DNA of 39,594 nucleotides, taken from a virus. The notes beneath the pieces are model-generated. The model saw nothing but the letters and a program-made list of their open reading frames with translations, was not told where the DNA came from and did not search any database. Both the position numbers and the translations under genes were made by a program. This document shows positions 1 through 6,266 of this stretch, piece by piece; the first letter of the stretch is position 1, and each line of letters opens with the position of its first letter. Location: IMG/VR virus record IMGVR_UViG_3300022821_000048, positions 1 to 39,594 of that record; one strand, written 5' to 3'.

Positions 1-127
1 ACCTGCCTTTTGCGATGCGCATATCTTGGGATAGGAAAAAGAAAACAAAGCGCATACAATGTCATAGATTAATAGCTACAAGGCTTGAAAATGTGCTGCT
101 TGATATATTGGTTCACTACGGGTATGA
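1..127. repeat. Terminal direct repeat, left copy
   Basis: Identical to 39468-39594 over all 127 bases. It lies inside the endolysin gene, and joining the two copies restores one continuous reading frame. This marks the contig as circular or circularly permuted. The length of 127 equals a k-mer size often used by short-read assemblers, so it is more likely an assembly overlap than a physical terminal repeat. Confidence 0.95.
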
Positions 128-392
128 ACGTATTGTGGAGCTTGGTATTGACCTGTACGGTGGGTGTTTTAATTACAGAGAAATGCGAGGGGGAACTGAA
201 TTGAGTTCGCATAGCTATGGAACTGCAATTGATTTAGATCCTGACAGGAATTTGCTGCATGAAACAGCTAAAACGGCACGATTTGCAAGGCCTGAATACA
301 AGCCAATGATTGATATTTTTTACAGTTACGGATTCATTAATTACGGAGTAGAGTTCAATTTTGATTGGATGCACTTCGAGGACAGATATTAA
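1..392 (+). CDS. Endolysin, M15-family peptidase (3' part; 5' part is at 39380-39594)
   Basis: This is the C-terminal part of a 159-residue peptidoglycan peptidase whose start codon lies at 39380; the reading frame crosses the contig join. Zinc-ligand motifs of the M15 (VanY/D-Ala-D-Ala carboxypeptidase-like) family are visible: [10 protein letters not shown], giving H100 and D107 of the joined protein, and DWMHFE near the end, giving H154. The length suits a single catalytic domain without a cell-wall-binding domain. It lies between small coiled-coil and membrane genes and a holin-like gene, so host lysis is the likely role. An in-frame ATG at 15 would give a shorter protein, but the join makes the upstream start much better. 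Confidence 0.9.
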   Translation, partial: LPFAMRISWDRKKKTKRIQCHRLIATRLENVLLDILVHYGYERIVELGIDLYGGCFNYREMRGGTELSSHSYGTAIDLDPDRNLLHETAKTARFARPEYKPMIDIFYSYGFINYGVEFNFDWMHFEDRY

Positions 393-405
393 ATTAAAAA
401 ATAAT

Positions 406-633
406 ATGACAAACAAAGTAATTTCAAAACAATTCTCTTTAAAGTCAAGGGATGTTTTCAGAGCGTTAATCATGGCAGTCTTAACACCTGCATTAGTAAT
501 AATTCAGCAATCGGTTGAGGCTGGAATTTTAGAATTTAATTGGCAGGCTATCGCTATGGCTTCCGTAGCTGGGGGGCTTGCTTATTTGGTTAAGAATTTC
601 CTAGAACCTACAAAAACTATTGAAAAACTATAA
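406..633 (+). CDS. Holin-like small membrane protein
   Basis: A 75-residue protein starting at the ATG at 406, 13 bases after the endolysin stop. It has a basic N-terminus followed by two hydrophobic stretches, about residues 19-32 and 40-56, and a short charged tail. Size, topology and position next to the endolysin suggest a holin that permeabilises the inner membrane. I recognise no specific holin family, so the call rests on topology and context. An in-frame TTG at 361 would place the start inside the endolysin gene and is less likely. Confidence 0.6.
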   Translation: MTNKVISKQFSLKSRDVFRALIMAVLTPALVIIQQSVEAGILEFNWQAIAMASVAGGLAYLVKNFLEPTKTIEKL

Positions 634-716
634 TGGAAGCGTACCAGATAACCTTGCTAGTGATGGCAGTCTGCATACTTGCAGGAATGGTGTATAAGAT
701 TTGGTTTGAGGATTAG
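633..716 (+). CDS. 27-residue single-span membrane miniprotein
   Basis: Its ATG overlaps the preceding stop codon (TAATG at 631-635). The product is almost entirely one transmembrane helix (ITLLVMAVCILAGMVY) ending in KIWFED. The overlap suggests translational coupling to the holin-like gene. It could be a second lysis component or a holin modulator. The short length keeps confidence moderate. Confidence 0.5.
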   Translation: MEAYQITLLVMAVCILAGMVYKIWFED

Positions 717-719
717 TTA

Positions 720-750
720 CCACAATACAGCAGATTATGCCATATTGTGG
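720..750. terminator. Hairpin between convergent transcription units
   Basis: CCACAATA (720-727) and TATTGTGG (743-750) form a perfect 8-base-pair stem, with a possible inner GCA/TGC pairing. It lies just after the plus-strand lysis genes and just before the end of the minus-strand block, the expected place for a bidirectional terminator. There is no long T-run on either side, so the function is inferred from structure and position. Confidence 0.45.
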
Positions 751-775
751 AATGTTTATGGCCACAAGCGATTAG

Positions 776-1156
776 TTATAGGTAAGCATAAGTCCCGTAG
801 TTGGCGGACACCCAAACCCCCCTATCAAGCGTTATCGGATTTGTCATTTCAATTTCGTAGCAATGCAAAAAGAAAGGAATATCATTCGCAAAATAAACAC
901 GCTTTTTTATATGTGGAGTGTCCGCACATCTGCAATTTGTTTTAATGAAGTTTTCAAGTTCTAATCTATTTTCAAACTCAAATCCCTTTCTTTTTAATCC
1001 TTCAATTATACAATCATCTAACTGCTTATTGAGTTGAGAAGAAAGCCTACCTATAACATCCGCTATAAGTAATGGCGGGTCTTGTGGTAAGTCAAAGCTT
1101 GTGCGTTCTAATTTCATTTGTGCTAATTTTAAAGTGAGTAGTTCTAAATCCGCCAC
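776..1156 (-). CDS. Conserved-looking hypothetical protein
   Basis: A 126-residue protein from a GTG at 1156; an in-frame ATG at 1117 gives 113 residues beginning MKLERTSF and may be the true start. The sequence is soluble and mixed in character (KQLDDCIIEGLKRKGFEF, then a segment with several Cys near VYFANDIPFFLHCYEIEM). I do not recognise a characterised family. It is the last gene of the leftward block, ending 26 bases from the convergent-unit hairpin. The plus-strand frame here is the weaker alternative. Confidence 0.7.
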   Translation of the reverse strand: MADLELLTLKLAQMKLERTSFDLPQDPPLLIADVIGRLSSQLNKQLDDCIIEGLKRKGFEFENRLELENFIKTNCRCADTPHIKKRVYFANDIPFFLHCYEIEMTNPITLDRGVWVSANYGTYAYL

Positions 1157-1175
1157 TACTCATAGCGGAATGACG

Positions 1176-1310
1176 TTATACCTCGTCCCAAGCCTTCAAT
1201 ATAACCCGTTTAAACGCCTTTACAAACCAGCAGATTAAACCTCCAATGATTAAGCATGGTAATATTACAGCTAACAGGCAAGCGAGGACTTGAATGGTGT
1301 GGTCGGTCAT
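1176..1310 (-). CDS. 44-residue membrane miniprotein
   Basis: Begins MTDHTIQVLA, followed by one long hydrophobic segment (about residues 8-31) and a basic amphipathic tail (KAFKRVILKAW). Its ATG overlaps the stop of the 50-residue gene upstream (ATGA at 1307-1310), a stop-start coupling seen throughout this genome. Function unknown; a membrane role during infection is plausible. Confidence 0.6.
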   Translation of the reverse strand: MTDHTIQVLACLLAVILPCLIIGGLICWFVKAFKRVILKAWDEV

Positions 1311-1459
1311 GGTGTAAAATGTCTAAGTTGACTTGATGTAGTTATACCGTAAGTTACTCTATATGGCTCAATAGAACTCCCGTAAAAAGTCCAACGATTT
1401 AATTTAGAATCCCAAATAGTAGTAGTCTTTACTACCCATTTAGATGAATCTGTGAGCAT
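1307..1459 (-). CDS. 50-residue hypothetical protein
   Basis: Reads MLTDSSKWVVKTTTIWDSKL and continues with a Trp/Tyr/Thr-rich sequence that looks like a small beta-rich domain. The stop overlaps the next start (ATGA), which supports both frames. Its start lies inside the tail of the 19-codon ORF at 1440-1499. I do not recognise the family. Confidence 0.55.
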   Translation of the reverse strand: MLTDSSKWVVKTTTIWDSKLNRWTFYGSSIEPYRVTYGITTSSQLRHFTP

Positions 1460-1499
1460 AATTTTCGGCTTCCTGTTCTATTTCCTCTTTAGTTTTCAT
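1440..1499 (-). CDS. 19-codon ORF coupled to the gene upstream
   Basis: Reads MKTKEEIEQEAENYAHRFI and then stops. Its ATG overlaps the stop of the 56-residue gene (ATGA at 1496-1499). The charged helical N-terminus looks like the beginning of a normal protein. It may be a leader peptide, or the 5' remnant of a gene whose frame was lost before the 50-residue ORF that follows in another frame. Confidence 0.35.
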   Translation of the reverse strand: MKTKEEIEQEAENYAHRFI

Positions 1500-1666
1500 C
1501 TCTTTCTAAATTTAATTACTGCTTCAATTTGTTCATCGGTTAAATCGAAAAGCCTTTTTACCTTTTCTTTGCCATCAATTATAATAGCTATTTTCAAAGC
1601 TGAAACGGATAACCTACGACCTTTTAAAGTGTAATATCCGTGTCGTTTAAGTTCGATTAGGCTCAT
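1496..1666 (-). CDS. 56-residue basic hypothetical protein
   Basis: Begins MSLIELKRHGYYTLKGRR and ends in an amphipathic helix rich in Lys and Arg. Composition and size fit a small nucleic-acid-binding or host-takeover protein, but no family is recognised. Downstream coupling by ATGA at 1496-1499 supports translation. Confidence 0.6.
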   Translation of the reverse strand: MSLIELKRHGYYTLKGRRLSVSALKIAIIIDGKEKVKRLFDLTDEQIEAVIKFRKR

Positions 1667-1711
1667 AGTAATTCTATTTTAGTTAAACCCGATTAATGCA
1701 ATCGGGAGAAG

Positions 1712-1933
1712 TTATTCCATCACTATTCCGTGACCTTTGCAATCAGGGCAAGTATCAGTATCGTACTCAGCGACTTCTTTACAGTCTATGCAGATACCGT
1801 TTATAATATCATCTCCGCAGCATTTAGAGTACCATTCATTTACTCTACCAGAGCCATCGCAAGTCGGGCAATCCTGATTAACATGGTCAAACTCTTTGCC
1901 GTGTTCGATGTAATCGTGTTGGTCTTGGGTCAT
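1712..1933 (-). CDS. Small zinc-finger protein with CxxCxGxG repeats
   Basis: A 73-residue protein with four cysteine pairs: C22/C25 (CPTCDGSG), C38/C39, C48/C51 (CIDC) and C62/C65 (CPDCKGHG). The two CxxCxGxG units match the DnaJ-type zinc-finger repeat, here without a J domain. Such proteins bind zinc and usually contact protein or nucleic acid. Its ATG overlaps the stop of the gene upstream (1930-1933). Confidence 0.7.
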   Translation of the reverse strand: MTQDQHDYIEHGKEFDHVNQDCPTCDGSGRVNEWYSKCCGDDIINGICIDCKEVAEYDTDTCPDCKGHGIVME

Positions 1934-2145
1934 GGTTGCTCGTTTGTTTTTTCAGGAACATTTTCAACGCTTCCATATTTTTCTAATAAAGGCTCTACTT
2001 CATCCCAAATACTATACCCCTTATCTAAAAGTTCAACAGCATTATTTAATTGCTCTTTTACCATTGGCATAAGCATTGGAATTTTGATTGCATTATCTAA
2101 ATTGTATCTAGCATTTTGCAGACATTCTAAAATTGATACACTCAT
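1930..2145 (-). CDS. 71-residue hypothetical helical protein
   Basis: Starts at the ATG at 2145 and is predicted mostly helical (a Leu/Asn-rich amphipathic N-terminal half, acidic C-terminal half ending EKTNEQP). No family is recognised. It is stop-start coupled to the zinc-finger gene, so the two are probably made together. Confidence 0.6.
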   Translation of the reverse strand: MSVSILECLQNARYNLDNAIKIPMLMPMVKEQLNNAVELLDKGYSIWDEVEPLLEKYGSVENVPEKTNEQP

Positions 2146-2193
2146 AATTATTTTTTTAGTTATTACTGATTAAGTGAACCTAAATGGGTTATA

Positions 2194-2250
2194 CCACCAA
2201 ATCCCCAAGCCTTGTGAGCGTTGGGGTGGTGGATTCCTGACTTGCAGGAA
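2194..2250. other. Two adjacent hairpins in an intergenic segment
   Basis: The first pairs 2194-2199 (CCACCA) plus 2203-2208 (CCCCAA) with 2221-2232 (TTGGGGTGGTGG): 12 base pairs with a 3-base bulge. The second pairs TTCCTG (2234-2239) with CAGGAA (2245-2250) around a 5-base loop. They sit between the minus-strand genes at 2260-2463 and 1930-2145. No T-run follows on the minus strand, so an RNA-processing or structural role is as likely as termination. Confidence 0.45.
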
Positions 2251-2259
2251 CAGGGATGG

Positions 2260-2463
2260 CTAATTTTTAATCACATTAGAAACTTCATACATATACCCTT
2301 CGCTGAATTCTTTAGCCTGCTCGAGGTCATCAGCCTCTTCCTGATCCCCCGTTTTGATTACGTAGTCGGCCCCGTAAAAGTTTCCATCTTCATCGTAGCA
2401 TTTAATTTTAAAGGCTTTGGCTCCTGCCGGTTGTGCGAGCCATTCTGTTTTGTTAAGTGTCAT
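2260..2463 (-). CDS. 67-residue hypothetical protein
   Basis: Starts at the ATG at 2463 (MTLNKTEWLAQPAGAK); a TTG nine bases earlier is in frame but less likely. It has an acidic middle (KTGDQEEADDLEQAKEF) and a small alpha/beta look. It is the first gene of the leftward block, facing the divergent promoter region at 2464-2593. Family unknown. Confidence 0.65.
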   Translation of the reverse strand: MTLNKTEWLAQPAGAKAFKIKCYDEDGNFYGADYVIKTGDQEEADDLEQAKEFSEGYMYEVSNVIKN

Positions 2464-2593
2464 AATCTGCAAGTTTTAATATGCTGAATTGCATATACAA
2501 TAGTAAGTATATTAATTGATATAAAAAAATAAAAGTGAAAATAAATTTTTAAATATATTTTTTATTCTGATATATTATAGCTAATATTGCCTT
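2464..2593. promoter_or_regulatory. Divergent early promoter region
   Basis: A very AT-rich spacer between the leftward gene starting at 2463 and the rightward gene starting at 2594. On the plus strand TAATATTG (2582-2589) is one mismatch from the Bacteroidota -7 box TAnnTTTG and lies four bases before the ATG at 2594. On the minus strand TACTATTG (complement of 2498-2505) is a similar one-mismatch match. No clear -33 box is seen for either. Confidence 0.45.
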
Positions 2594-2761
2594 ATGAAAG
2601 AGAAACTAATATCTAAGGCAGAGCAAAAGCGATTAGATCGTTTTGCCGAAATACGCAAAGAGTTTAATAACTACTCAGGCTCAAAAACATTAATCGTAAA
2701 AAAGCTATCAGAAAAATTTAAGGCCTCATTACCTACCATATATAAAGCATTAAACTCATGA
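2594..2761 (+). CDS. Small helix-turn-helix protein
   Basis: A 55-residue protein. Residues 31-55 (KTLIVKKLSEKFKASLPTIY, then KALNS) fit a helix-turn-helix with a recognition helix at the C-terminus; the N-terminal half is a charged helix. As the first gene of the rightward early operon it may control early transcription. Its stop overlaps the next ATG (2758-2761), and a near-consensus -7 box lies four bases upstream of the start. Confidence 0.65.
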   Translation: MKEKLISKAEQKRLDRFAEIRKEFNNYSGSKTLIVKKLSEKFKASLPTIYKALNS

Positions 2762-2856
2762 AAATATTCGAAACAATACTATTACCACTTGCGAGGCTTG
2801 TGGTTTTATCTGCAATGGCATTTGTGGCTTACACTATTATATCTAATTTATTATGA
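2758..2856 (+). CDS. 32-residue membrane miniprotein
   Basis: Starts in ATGA with the gene upstream and ends in ATGA with the gene downstream (2853-2856). The sequence is one hydrophobic helix (ILLPLARLVVLSAMAFVAYT). Being locked between two overlapping junctions supports translation. Function unknown. Confidence 0.6.
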   Translation: MKIFETILLPLARLVVLSAMAFVAYTIISNLL

Positions 2857-3050
2857 TCGTAGAATTTGAAGGCATAACAGCTGAGATTAATCCGAATGAC
2901 CTAGATGAATCATTCATTGATATTTATTTCAGCAGTAATTTAATACGGTTCATTTTATCAGAATCAAACTGGGCTGCCATAAATGGATGGAATGATGAAG
3001 GGTATAGTATCAAAACTGAAATTGAAGGTAAAATTTTAAACTTTATATAA
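2853..3050 (+). CDS. 65-residue acidic hypothetical protein
   Basis: Begins MIVEFEGITAEINPNDLDES, acidic and likely alpha/beta. No motif is recognised. It continues the chain of overlapping early genes and is followed two bases after its stop by the next ATG. Confidence 0.65.
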   Translation: MIVEFEGITAEINPNDLDESFIDIYFSSNLIRFILSESNWAAINGWNDEGYSIKTEIEGKILNFI

Positions 3051-3052
3051 TC

Positions 3053-3352
3053 ATGACAAAACAAGAAATCGACACCCAGCTGAGCAAGGCTCAGAGAGTG
3101 CCACAGGACGGATACCAATGGATGAAAGGTATATGCGAGCCAGTAAACGTCAAAGAATTGATAAACAAGACTAAAATTGAACGGCTTGAGATTCAAAAAC
3201 GCAATTTGATATTACACATTGAACATTTGCAATTTGTTATCAAATCAGTTATTGATGATTTGCCTATTGACTTTAGGGAATTAATGTATAAGCAAATTTC
3301 AGATAGTAGAAAAATTATTCAGGATATAGCGAATCAAGAAAATGGAAACTAA
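3053..3352 (+). CDS. 99-residue hypothetical protein with helical C-terminal half
   Basis: The N-terminal part contains SKAQRVPQDGYQWMKGICEP; residues 37-95 form long charged helices that could be a coiled coil. No enzymatic motif is seen. It lies in the early operon; a following 13-codon ATG-to-stop frame at 3342-3383 is too short to call. Confidence 0.65.
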   Translation: MTKQEIDTQLSKAQRVPQDGYQWMKGICEPVNVKELINKTKIERLEIQKRNLILHIEHLQFVIKSVIDDLPIDFRELMYKQISDSRKIIQDIANQENGN

Positions 3353-3407
3353 CAAGAAAATAGCAGATCAATTTATAAACTAATTAAAATTATTAGAGTA
3401 AAATATC

Positions 3408-3635
3408 ATGAGAAATATAGCACACCGAGTAAATAGAGATGGTTCAATCTCAAAGGTTCATACCGTTAATCAGATTAAAGAGGAAGAGCCGCCGACAATA
3501 ACCATGCGCAACCAATCAATATGGATGCATTCAATAGAACGGTCATCTAATCCTAAAGAGGGTTTTCAATCACTTGCTTTGTGTATTGGTATGTTAATTA
3601 TCGGATGGGTGTTCTTTTACATTTTAACTTCATGA
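3408..3635 (+). CDS. 75-residue tail-anchored membrane protein
   Basis: A polar N-terminal domain of about 50 residues is followed by a C-terminal transmembrane helix (LALCIGMLIIGWVFFYILTS). This topology places the polar part in the cytoplasm at the membrane. The stop overlaps the next start as ATGA. Function unknown. Confidence 0.65.
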   Translation: MRNIAHRVNRDGSISKVHTVNQIKEEEPPTITMRNQSIWMHSIERSSNPKEGFQSLALCIGMLIIGWVFFYILTS

Positions 3636-3751
3636 AAATCAAAGACCCGGAGAACCTGATCGCATTCTGGGTGATTGTCTCAGCTTGTGCGGCATTGTTA
3701 ATATTCTTTTTAATGGGAATATTTATTAAATTTTATATACAGATAAGATGA
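3632..3751 (+). CDS. 39-residue membrane miniprotein
   Basis: Begins MKIKDPENLIAFWVIVSACA with a hydrophobic stretch to about residue 35. It overlaps both neighbours by ATGA (3632-3635 and 3748-3751), good evidence that it is translated in the same operon. Function unknown. Confidence 0.6.
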   Translation: MKIKDPENLIAFWVIVSACAALLIFFLMGIFIKFYIQIR

Positions 3752-4005
3752 CTAAAGTAATAGACCTCACGGAAGAGGCGAAAGAAGAAAAGGTGTTGAA
3801 GTGGATTGAGTTGGTTTATTTTATTGCAGACCAATTTTCAATAGTACCAATATTAGTATCAGGATGCAAAATAGTTAGTAATTCTTGGGATTCGCTCACT
3901 CTATTGTGTAAGGATTACAGGAAATCAGGATATGATCTAATGTTTGCATCAAATGAGGAATCGCAATGCCTTTACCTCGGACATTTTAATGACGGCATAA
4001 TATGA
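3748..4005 (+). CDS. 85-residue hypothetical protein
   Basis: A charged N-terminus (MTKVIDLTEEAKEEKVLKWI) is followed by a mixed alpha/beta sequence with three Cys residues. No family is recognised. It is stop-start coupled on both sides. Confidence 0.65.
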   Translation: MTKVIDLTEEAKEEKVLKWIELVYFIADQFSIVPILVSGCKIVSNSWDSLTLLCKDYRKSGYDLMFASNEESQCLYLGHFNDGII

Positions 4006-4124
4006 ACGATCAAGACAGTTACCCGAATCGCCTATCCCATCACAAGCCTTCGGGCTGGGCAGTTATAAACCTACTAATGGCATGGGCTTTTTTTGGATTA
4101 TTGTATTTTATTTTGCTATATTAG
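4002..4124 (+). CDS. 40-residue tail-anchored membrane miniprotein
   Basis: Starts in the ATGA overlap at 4002 and ends at TAG 4122-4124. About 18 polar residues precede a hydrophobic C-terminal helix (AVINLLMAWAFFGLLYFILL). It closes the first run of coupled early miniproteins, just before the structured RNA at 4136. Confidence 0.6.
   Translation: MNDQDSYPNRLSHHKPSGWAVINLLMAWAFFGLLYFILLY
4092..4124 (+). promoter_or_regulatory. Candidate Bacteroidota promoter for the 4136 RNA
   Basis: TTTG at 4092-4095, 21 bases, then TATATTAG at 4117-4124, one mismatch from TAnnTTTG. The expected start site, near 4130, is just before the first hairpin of the element at 4136-4211. The boxes lie inside the end of the 40-residue ORF. 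Confidence 0.45.
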
Positions 4125-4135
4125 TAAAAGAGTTA

Positions 4136-4211
4136 CGGCATTTAGGGATGCCGATCCACTAACTTAAAGAAATTGCCCGGCGGTTCTCCCTAGTTCCAAA
4201 GGGCATTATTT
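4136..4211 (+). ncRNA. Paired-hairpin RNA element, second member
   Basis: Hairpin 1 pairs CGGCAT (4136-4141) with ATGCCG (4148-4153) around the loop TTAGGG. Hairpin 2 pairs TGCCC (4174-4178) with GGGCA (4201-4205); its loop contains CTCCCTAG, whose CCCTA (4188-4192) is complementary to TAGGG (4143-4147) in loop 1. A T-rich tract follows and the next ATG is at 4217. The plan matches the stronger element at 8677-8764. It could be an attenuator, a small RNA with a terminator, or a leader for the recombination genes. Confidence 0.5.
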
Positions 4212-4216
4212 TTCAC

Positions 4217-4375
4217 ATGGAAAATTTACCAACAAGCAGAGAAATTCTTATCAAAGAATCCGAAAGTCAAATCAAGTCTATTAAATGGGATATTGAATAT
4301 CACGAGACCAAAATCAATGAAGCTATTATAAAATTAAACTTGGCAGAATTTGCCTTAAATGAATTGAAGAAATGA
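4217..4375 (+). CDS. 52-residue coiled-coil protein
   Basis: Starts shortly after the structured RNA and ends in an ATGA overlap with the annealing-protein gene at 4372. It is Lys/Glu-rich and helical (MENLPTSREILIKESESQIK onward), probably a short coiled coil. It may be an accessory factor of the recombination genes with which it is coupled. Confidence 0.65.
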   Translation: MENLPTSREILIKESESQIKSIKWDIEYHETKINEAIIKLNLAEFALNELKK

Positions 4376-5031
4376 GTACAGAAATTCAACAGTACAAGCT
4401 CCCGACATTACAGGAGCTTTACAAAGATACCGACTTAACGGTACAGGCAGACCAGCTATTAGTCATACTGAATCAGCAACCTCCAGCCGCATGGGTTAAA
4501 AAACACCCGTACATAGCTAATTACAATTACCTACCTATTGACAAAGTAGAGTATCTCTTAAAAAAGATATTTAAACGCTACCGAATTGAAGTTTTAAGAG
4601 AGGGTACATCTTTCAACGGAGTTTATGTAGTCGTACGGGTTCACTATCTTAACCCGATTACGGGAGAGTGGGATTTTCACGATGGAATTGGGGCTCAGCA
4701 GTTACAGACCGCAAAAGGAACAAGTCCAGCAGATTTAGCAAATATCAATAACGGTGCTTTGTCTATGGCGTTTCCGATTGCGAAAACCGTGGCAATAAAG
4801 GATGCTTGCGATCATTTTGGTACTACGTTTGGAAGCGATTTGAACCGTAAAGATACCTTTGCTTTTCAGGCTGATGCAAAATTAGCAGATGTTGCAAAAA
4901 CTAAAGAAGAACAGCGTATGGAAAAACTAATTGAAAAAGCAAAAGATAGGGAAACCTTAGAAGGATTAAAATCACACTTAACAGAAAAATTACAAACTCA
5001 ATTTGATACAAAATGGAATCTTTTAAAATAA
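4372..5031 (+). CDS. Putative single-strand annealing recombinase (Rad52/ERF/RecT-like)
   Basis: A 219-residue protein. A core with FNGVYVVVRVHYLNPITGEW, GIGAQQLQTAKGTSPADLAN and AIKDACDHFGTTFGSDLNRK resembles phage annealing proteins of the Rad52/ERF type, in which a helix before a (F/L)GxxxGxxL-like segment is typical. A charged helical tail follows from about residue 170. The next genes are a PD-(D/E)XK exonuclease and an SSB-like protein, the usual partners of a lambda-Red-style recombination set. The exact family needs a profile search; context supports the role strongly. Confidence 0.65.
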   Translation: MSTEIQQYKLPTLQELYKDTDLTVQADQLLVILNQQPPAAWVKKHPYIANYNYLPIDKVEYLLKKIFKRYRIEVLREGTSFNGVYVVVRVHYLNPITGEWDFHDGIGAQQLQTAKGTSPADLANINNGALSMAFPIAKTVAIKDACDHFGTTFGSDLNRKDTFAFQADAKLADVAKTKEEQRMEKLIEKAKDRETLEGLKSHLTEKLQTQFDTKWNLLK

Positions 5032-5711
5032 GAGCATCAGGCGGCCACTTCATAGATGGCATTAAAGGGCTAGGTAAAATAGGCGAAACGTATTTAAAAC
5101 AATGGCTTAAAGAAAAGCTATACGCCCGTAGAGAGGATATAAAGTCAAAGTATATCACCAAAGGAAATGTACAGGAGGAAGAGGGATTTACTCTTATGGC
5201 CACAGAGTTAAATCTAGGAATGGTTTATAAAAACGTAGAATACTTCGAAGATGAATATTTTTGCGGAACGCCAGACTTGATAACAACCGATACGGTTTAC
5301 GACAATAAGTGCTCCTGGTCGCTCGCTACGTTTCCTATGTTTGAAACCGAAATTCCTAATCAAGACTATGAAACACAGCTTCAAATCTATATGCACTTGA
5401 CGGGTAAAAAGAAAGCAGTCTTATGTTACACGTTAATTGATGCTGATTACTTTGAAATTCAAAGACAGGCTAAATGGTTAACTAATCCTGACGAAATATA
5501 TCGAATGATTACTAATTTGGTTTATACGAAATACTTTGCCAATGAATTATTTCAAGAGTTTTGCCCGACTTCAACAAGAAAATACTTCATAGAAATACCA
5601 GACAACAAAAGAATCAAAACATTTGAAATTAACTACAATCCTGAAAAAATAGAAAAACTAATAACACGAGTAAAAGAATCACGTAACTTTTTAAACAATT
5701 TAATTAAATAA
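5013..5711 (+). CDS. PD-(D/E)XK exonuclease (lambda exo/RecB-like)
   Basis: A 232-residue protein. Motifs in order: an acidic segment after KG (E55/E56), GTPDL with D88, DNK with D97 and K99 as the (D/E)xK pair, and a downstream Q122 in YETQLQIYMHLTG. This matches the YqaJ/Cas4/RecB nuclease fold used to resect double-strand ends for the annealing protein encoded just upstream. The ATG at 5013 overlaps the previous gene by 19 bases, which suggests coordinated synthesis. Confidence 0.85.
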   Translation: MESFKIRASGGHFIDGIKGLGKIGETYLKQWLKEKLYARREDIKSKYITKGNVQEEEGFTLMATELNLGMVYKNVEYFEDEYFCGTPDLITTDTVYDNKCSWSLATFPMFETEIPNQDYETQLQIYMHLTGKKKAVLCYTLIDADYFEIQRQAKWLTNPDEIYRMITNLVYTKYFANELFQEFCPTSTRKYFIEIPDNKRIKTFEINYNPEKIEKLITRVKESRNFLNNLIK

Positions 5712-5713
5712 TC

Positions 5714-6082
5714 ATGGGTAATATTAGCACAAAAATTAATCTTGCAGGCTTAAAACAGGCCGCAATTATCACATCTGGGAGAAACAAAGATGTAGAATGT
5801 ATTTTAATTCCGATTAATCAAAATCATTTATTCAAGTCTGATAAGGGCGCGGTGTATCTCGATTTGCAGGGATTTGAGTATAAGAATACAAAAGCGGATA
5901 GTAAAGACACGCACATAGTGAAACAATCACTACCGAAAGATATATTCTCTGCAATGTCAGACGAAGAAAAGAAGGCCATGCCGATTCTGGGGAATCATAT
6001 CGTTTGGGGCGAATCTGGCGGTGGAGCAAGAGCGGAAGCAGGCGCGGTTACGGTTGCTGATCCCGATGACTTACCGTTCTAA
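5714..6082 (+). CDS. SSB-like single-stranded DNA-binding protein
   Basis: A 122-residue protein with a beta-rich N-terminal region that could form an OB-like fold, a Gly-rich linker (GESGGGARAEAG) and an acidic tip ending DPDDLPF. This tail closely resembles the conserved SSB C-terminal tip (DDDIPF type) that recruits partner proteins. Position after the recombination nuclease fits. The core itself is divergent, so the call rests on tail, size and neighbours. Confidence 0.65.
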   Translation: MGNISTKINLAGLKQAAIITSGRNKDVECILIPINQNHLFKSDKGAVYLDLQGFEYKNTKADSKDTHIVKQSLPKDIFSAMSDEEKKAMPILGNHIVWGESGGGARAEAGAVTVADPDDLPF

Positions 6083-6083
6083 A

Positions 6084-6266
6084 ATGAAACGAGATCTTTC
6101 AAAGAGGGTTAATAAGGCTCTGATTTTGGATTACATTCGCGATCCTAATCAGACCTTAGCAACTCTTTCTATTAAGCATGGATATAAAGACAGATATAGC
6201 GCATCGTACCAGATCGAAAAATATTTTAAGTTAAGTAAAGAAGAAAAAAATAAATTATTAAGATGA
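6084..6266 (+). CDS. Small helix-turn-helix-like protein
   Basis: A 60-residue basic protein from the ATG at 6084, one base after the SSB-like stop. Residues 10-50 (NKALILDYIRDPNQTLATLS and following) look like a winged or simple helix-turn-helix with a basic C-terminal helix. A DNA-binding role is inferred. It ends in an ATGA overlap with the next gene. Confidence 0.55.
   Translation: MKRDLSKRVNKALILDYIRDPNQTLATLSIKHGYKDRYSASYQIEKYFKLSKEEKNKLLR

Noticed and set aside
679-945. Plus-strand open frame opposite the first minus-strand gene
   Set aside because: It has no good start (it begins within the 27-residue gene) and its product is less protein-like than that of the minus-strand gene at 776-1156.
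2146-2259. Minus-strand frame reading HPCSCKSGIHHPNAH and on to LGSLNQ
   Set aside because: It looks coding and may be a small gene fragment, but no usable start codon is found after the upstream in-frame stop. The hairpins in the same segment are the better supported feature.
3342-3383. 13-codon ATG-to-stop frame after the 99-residue gene
   Set aside because: Too short and without supporting features.
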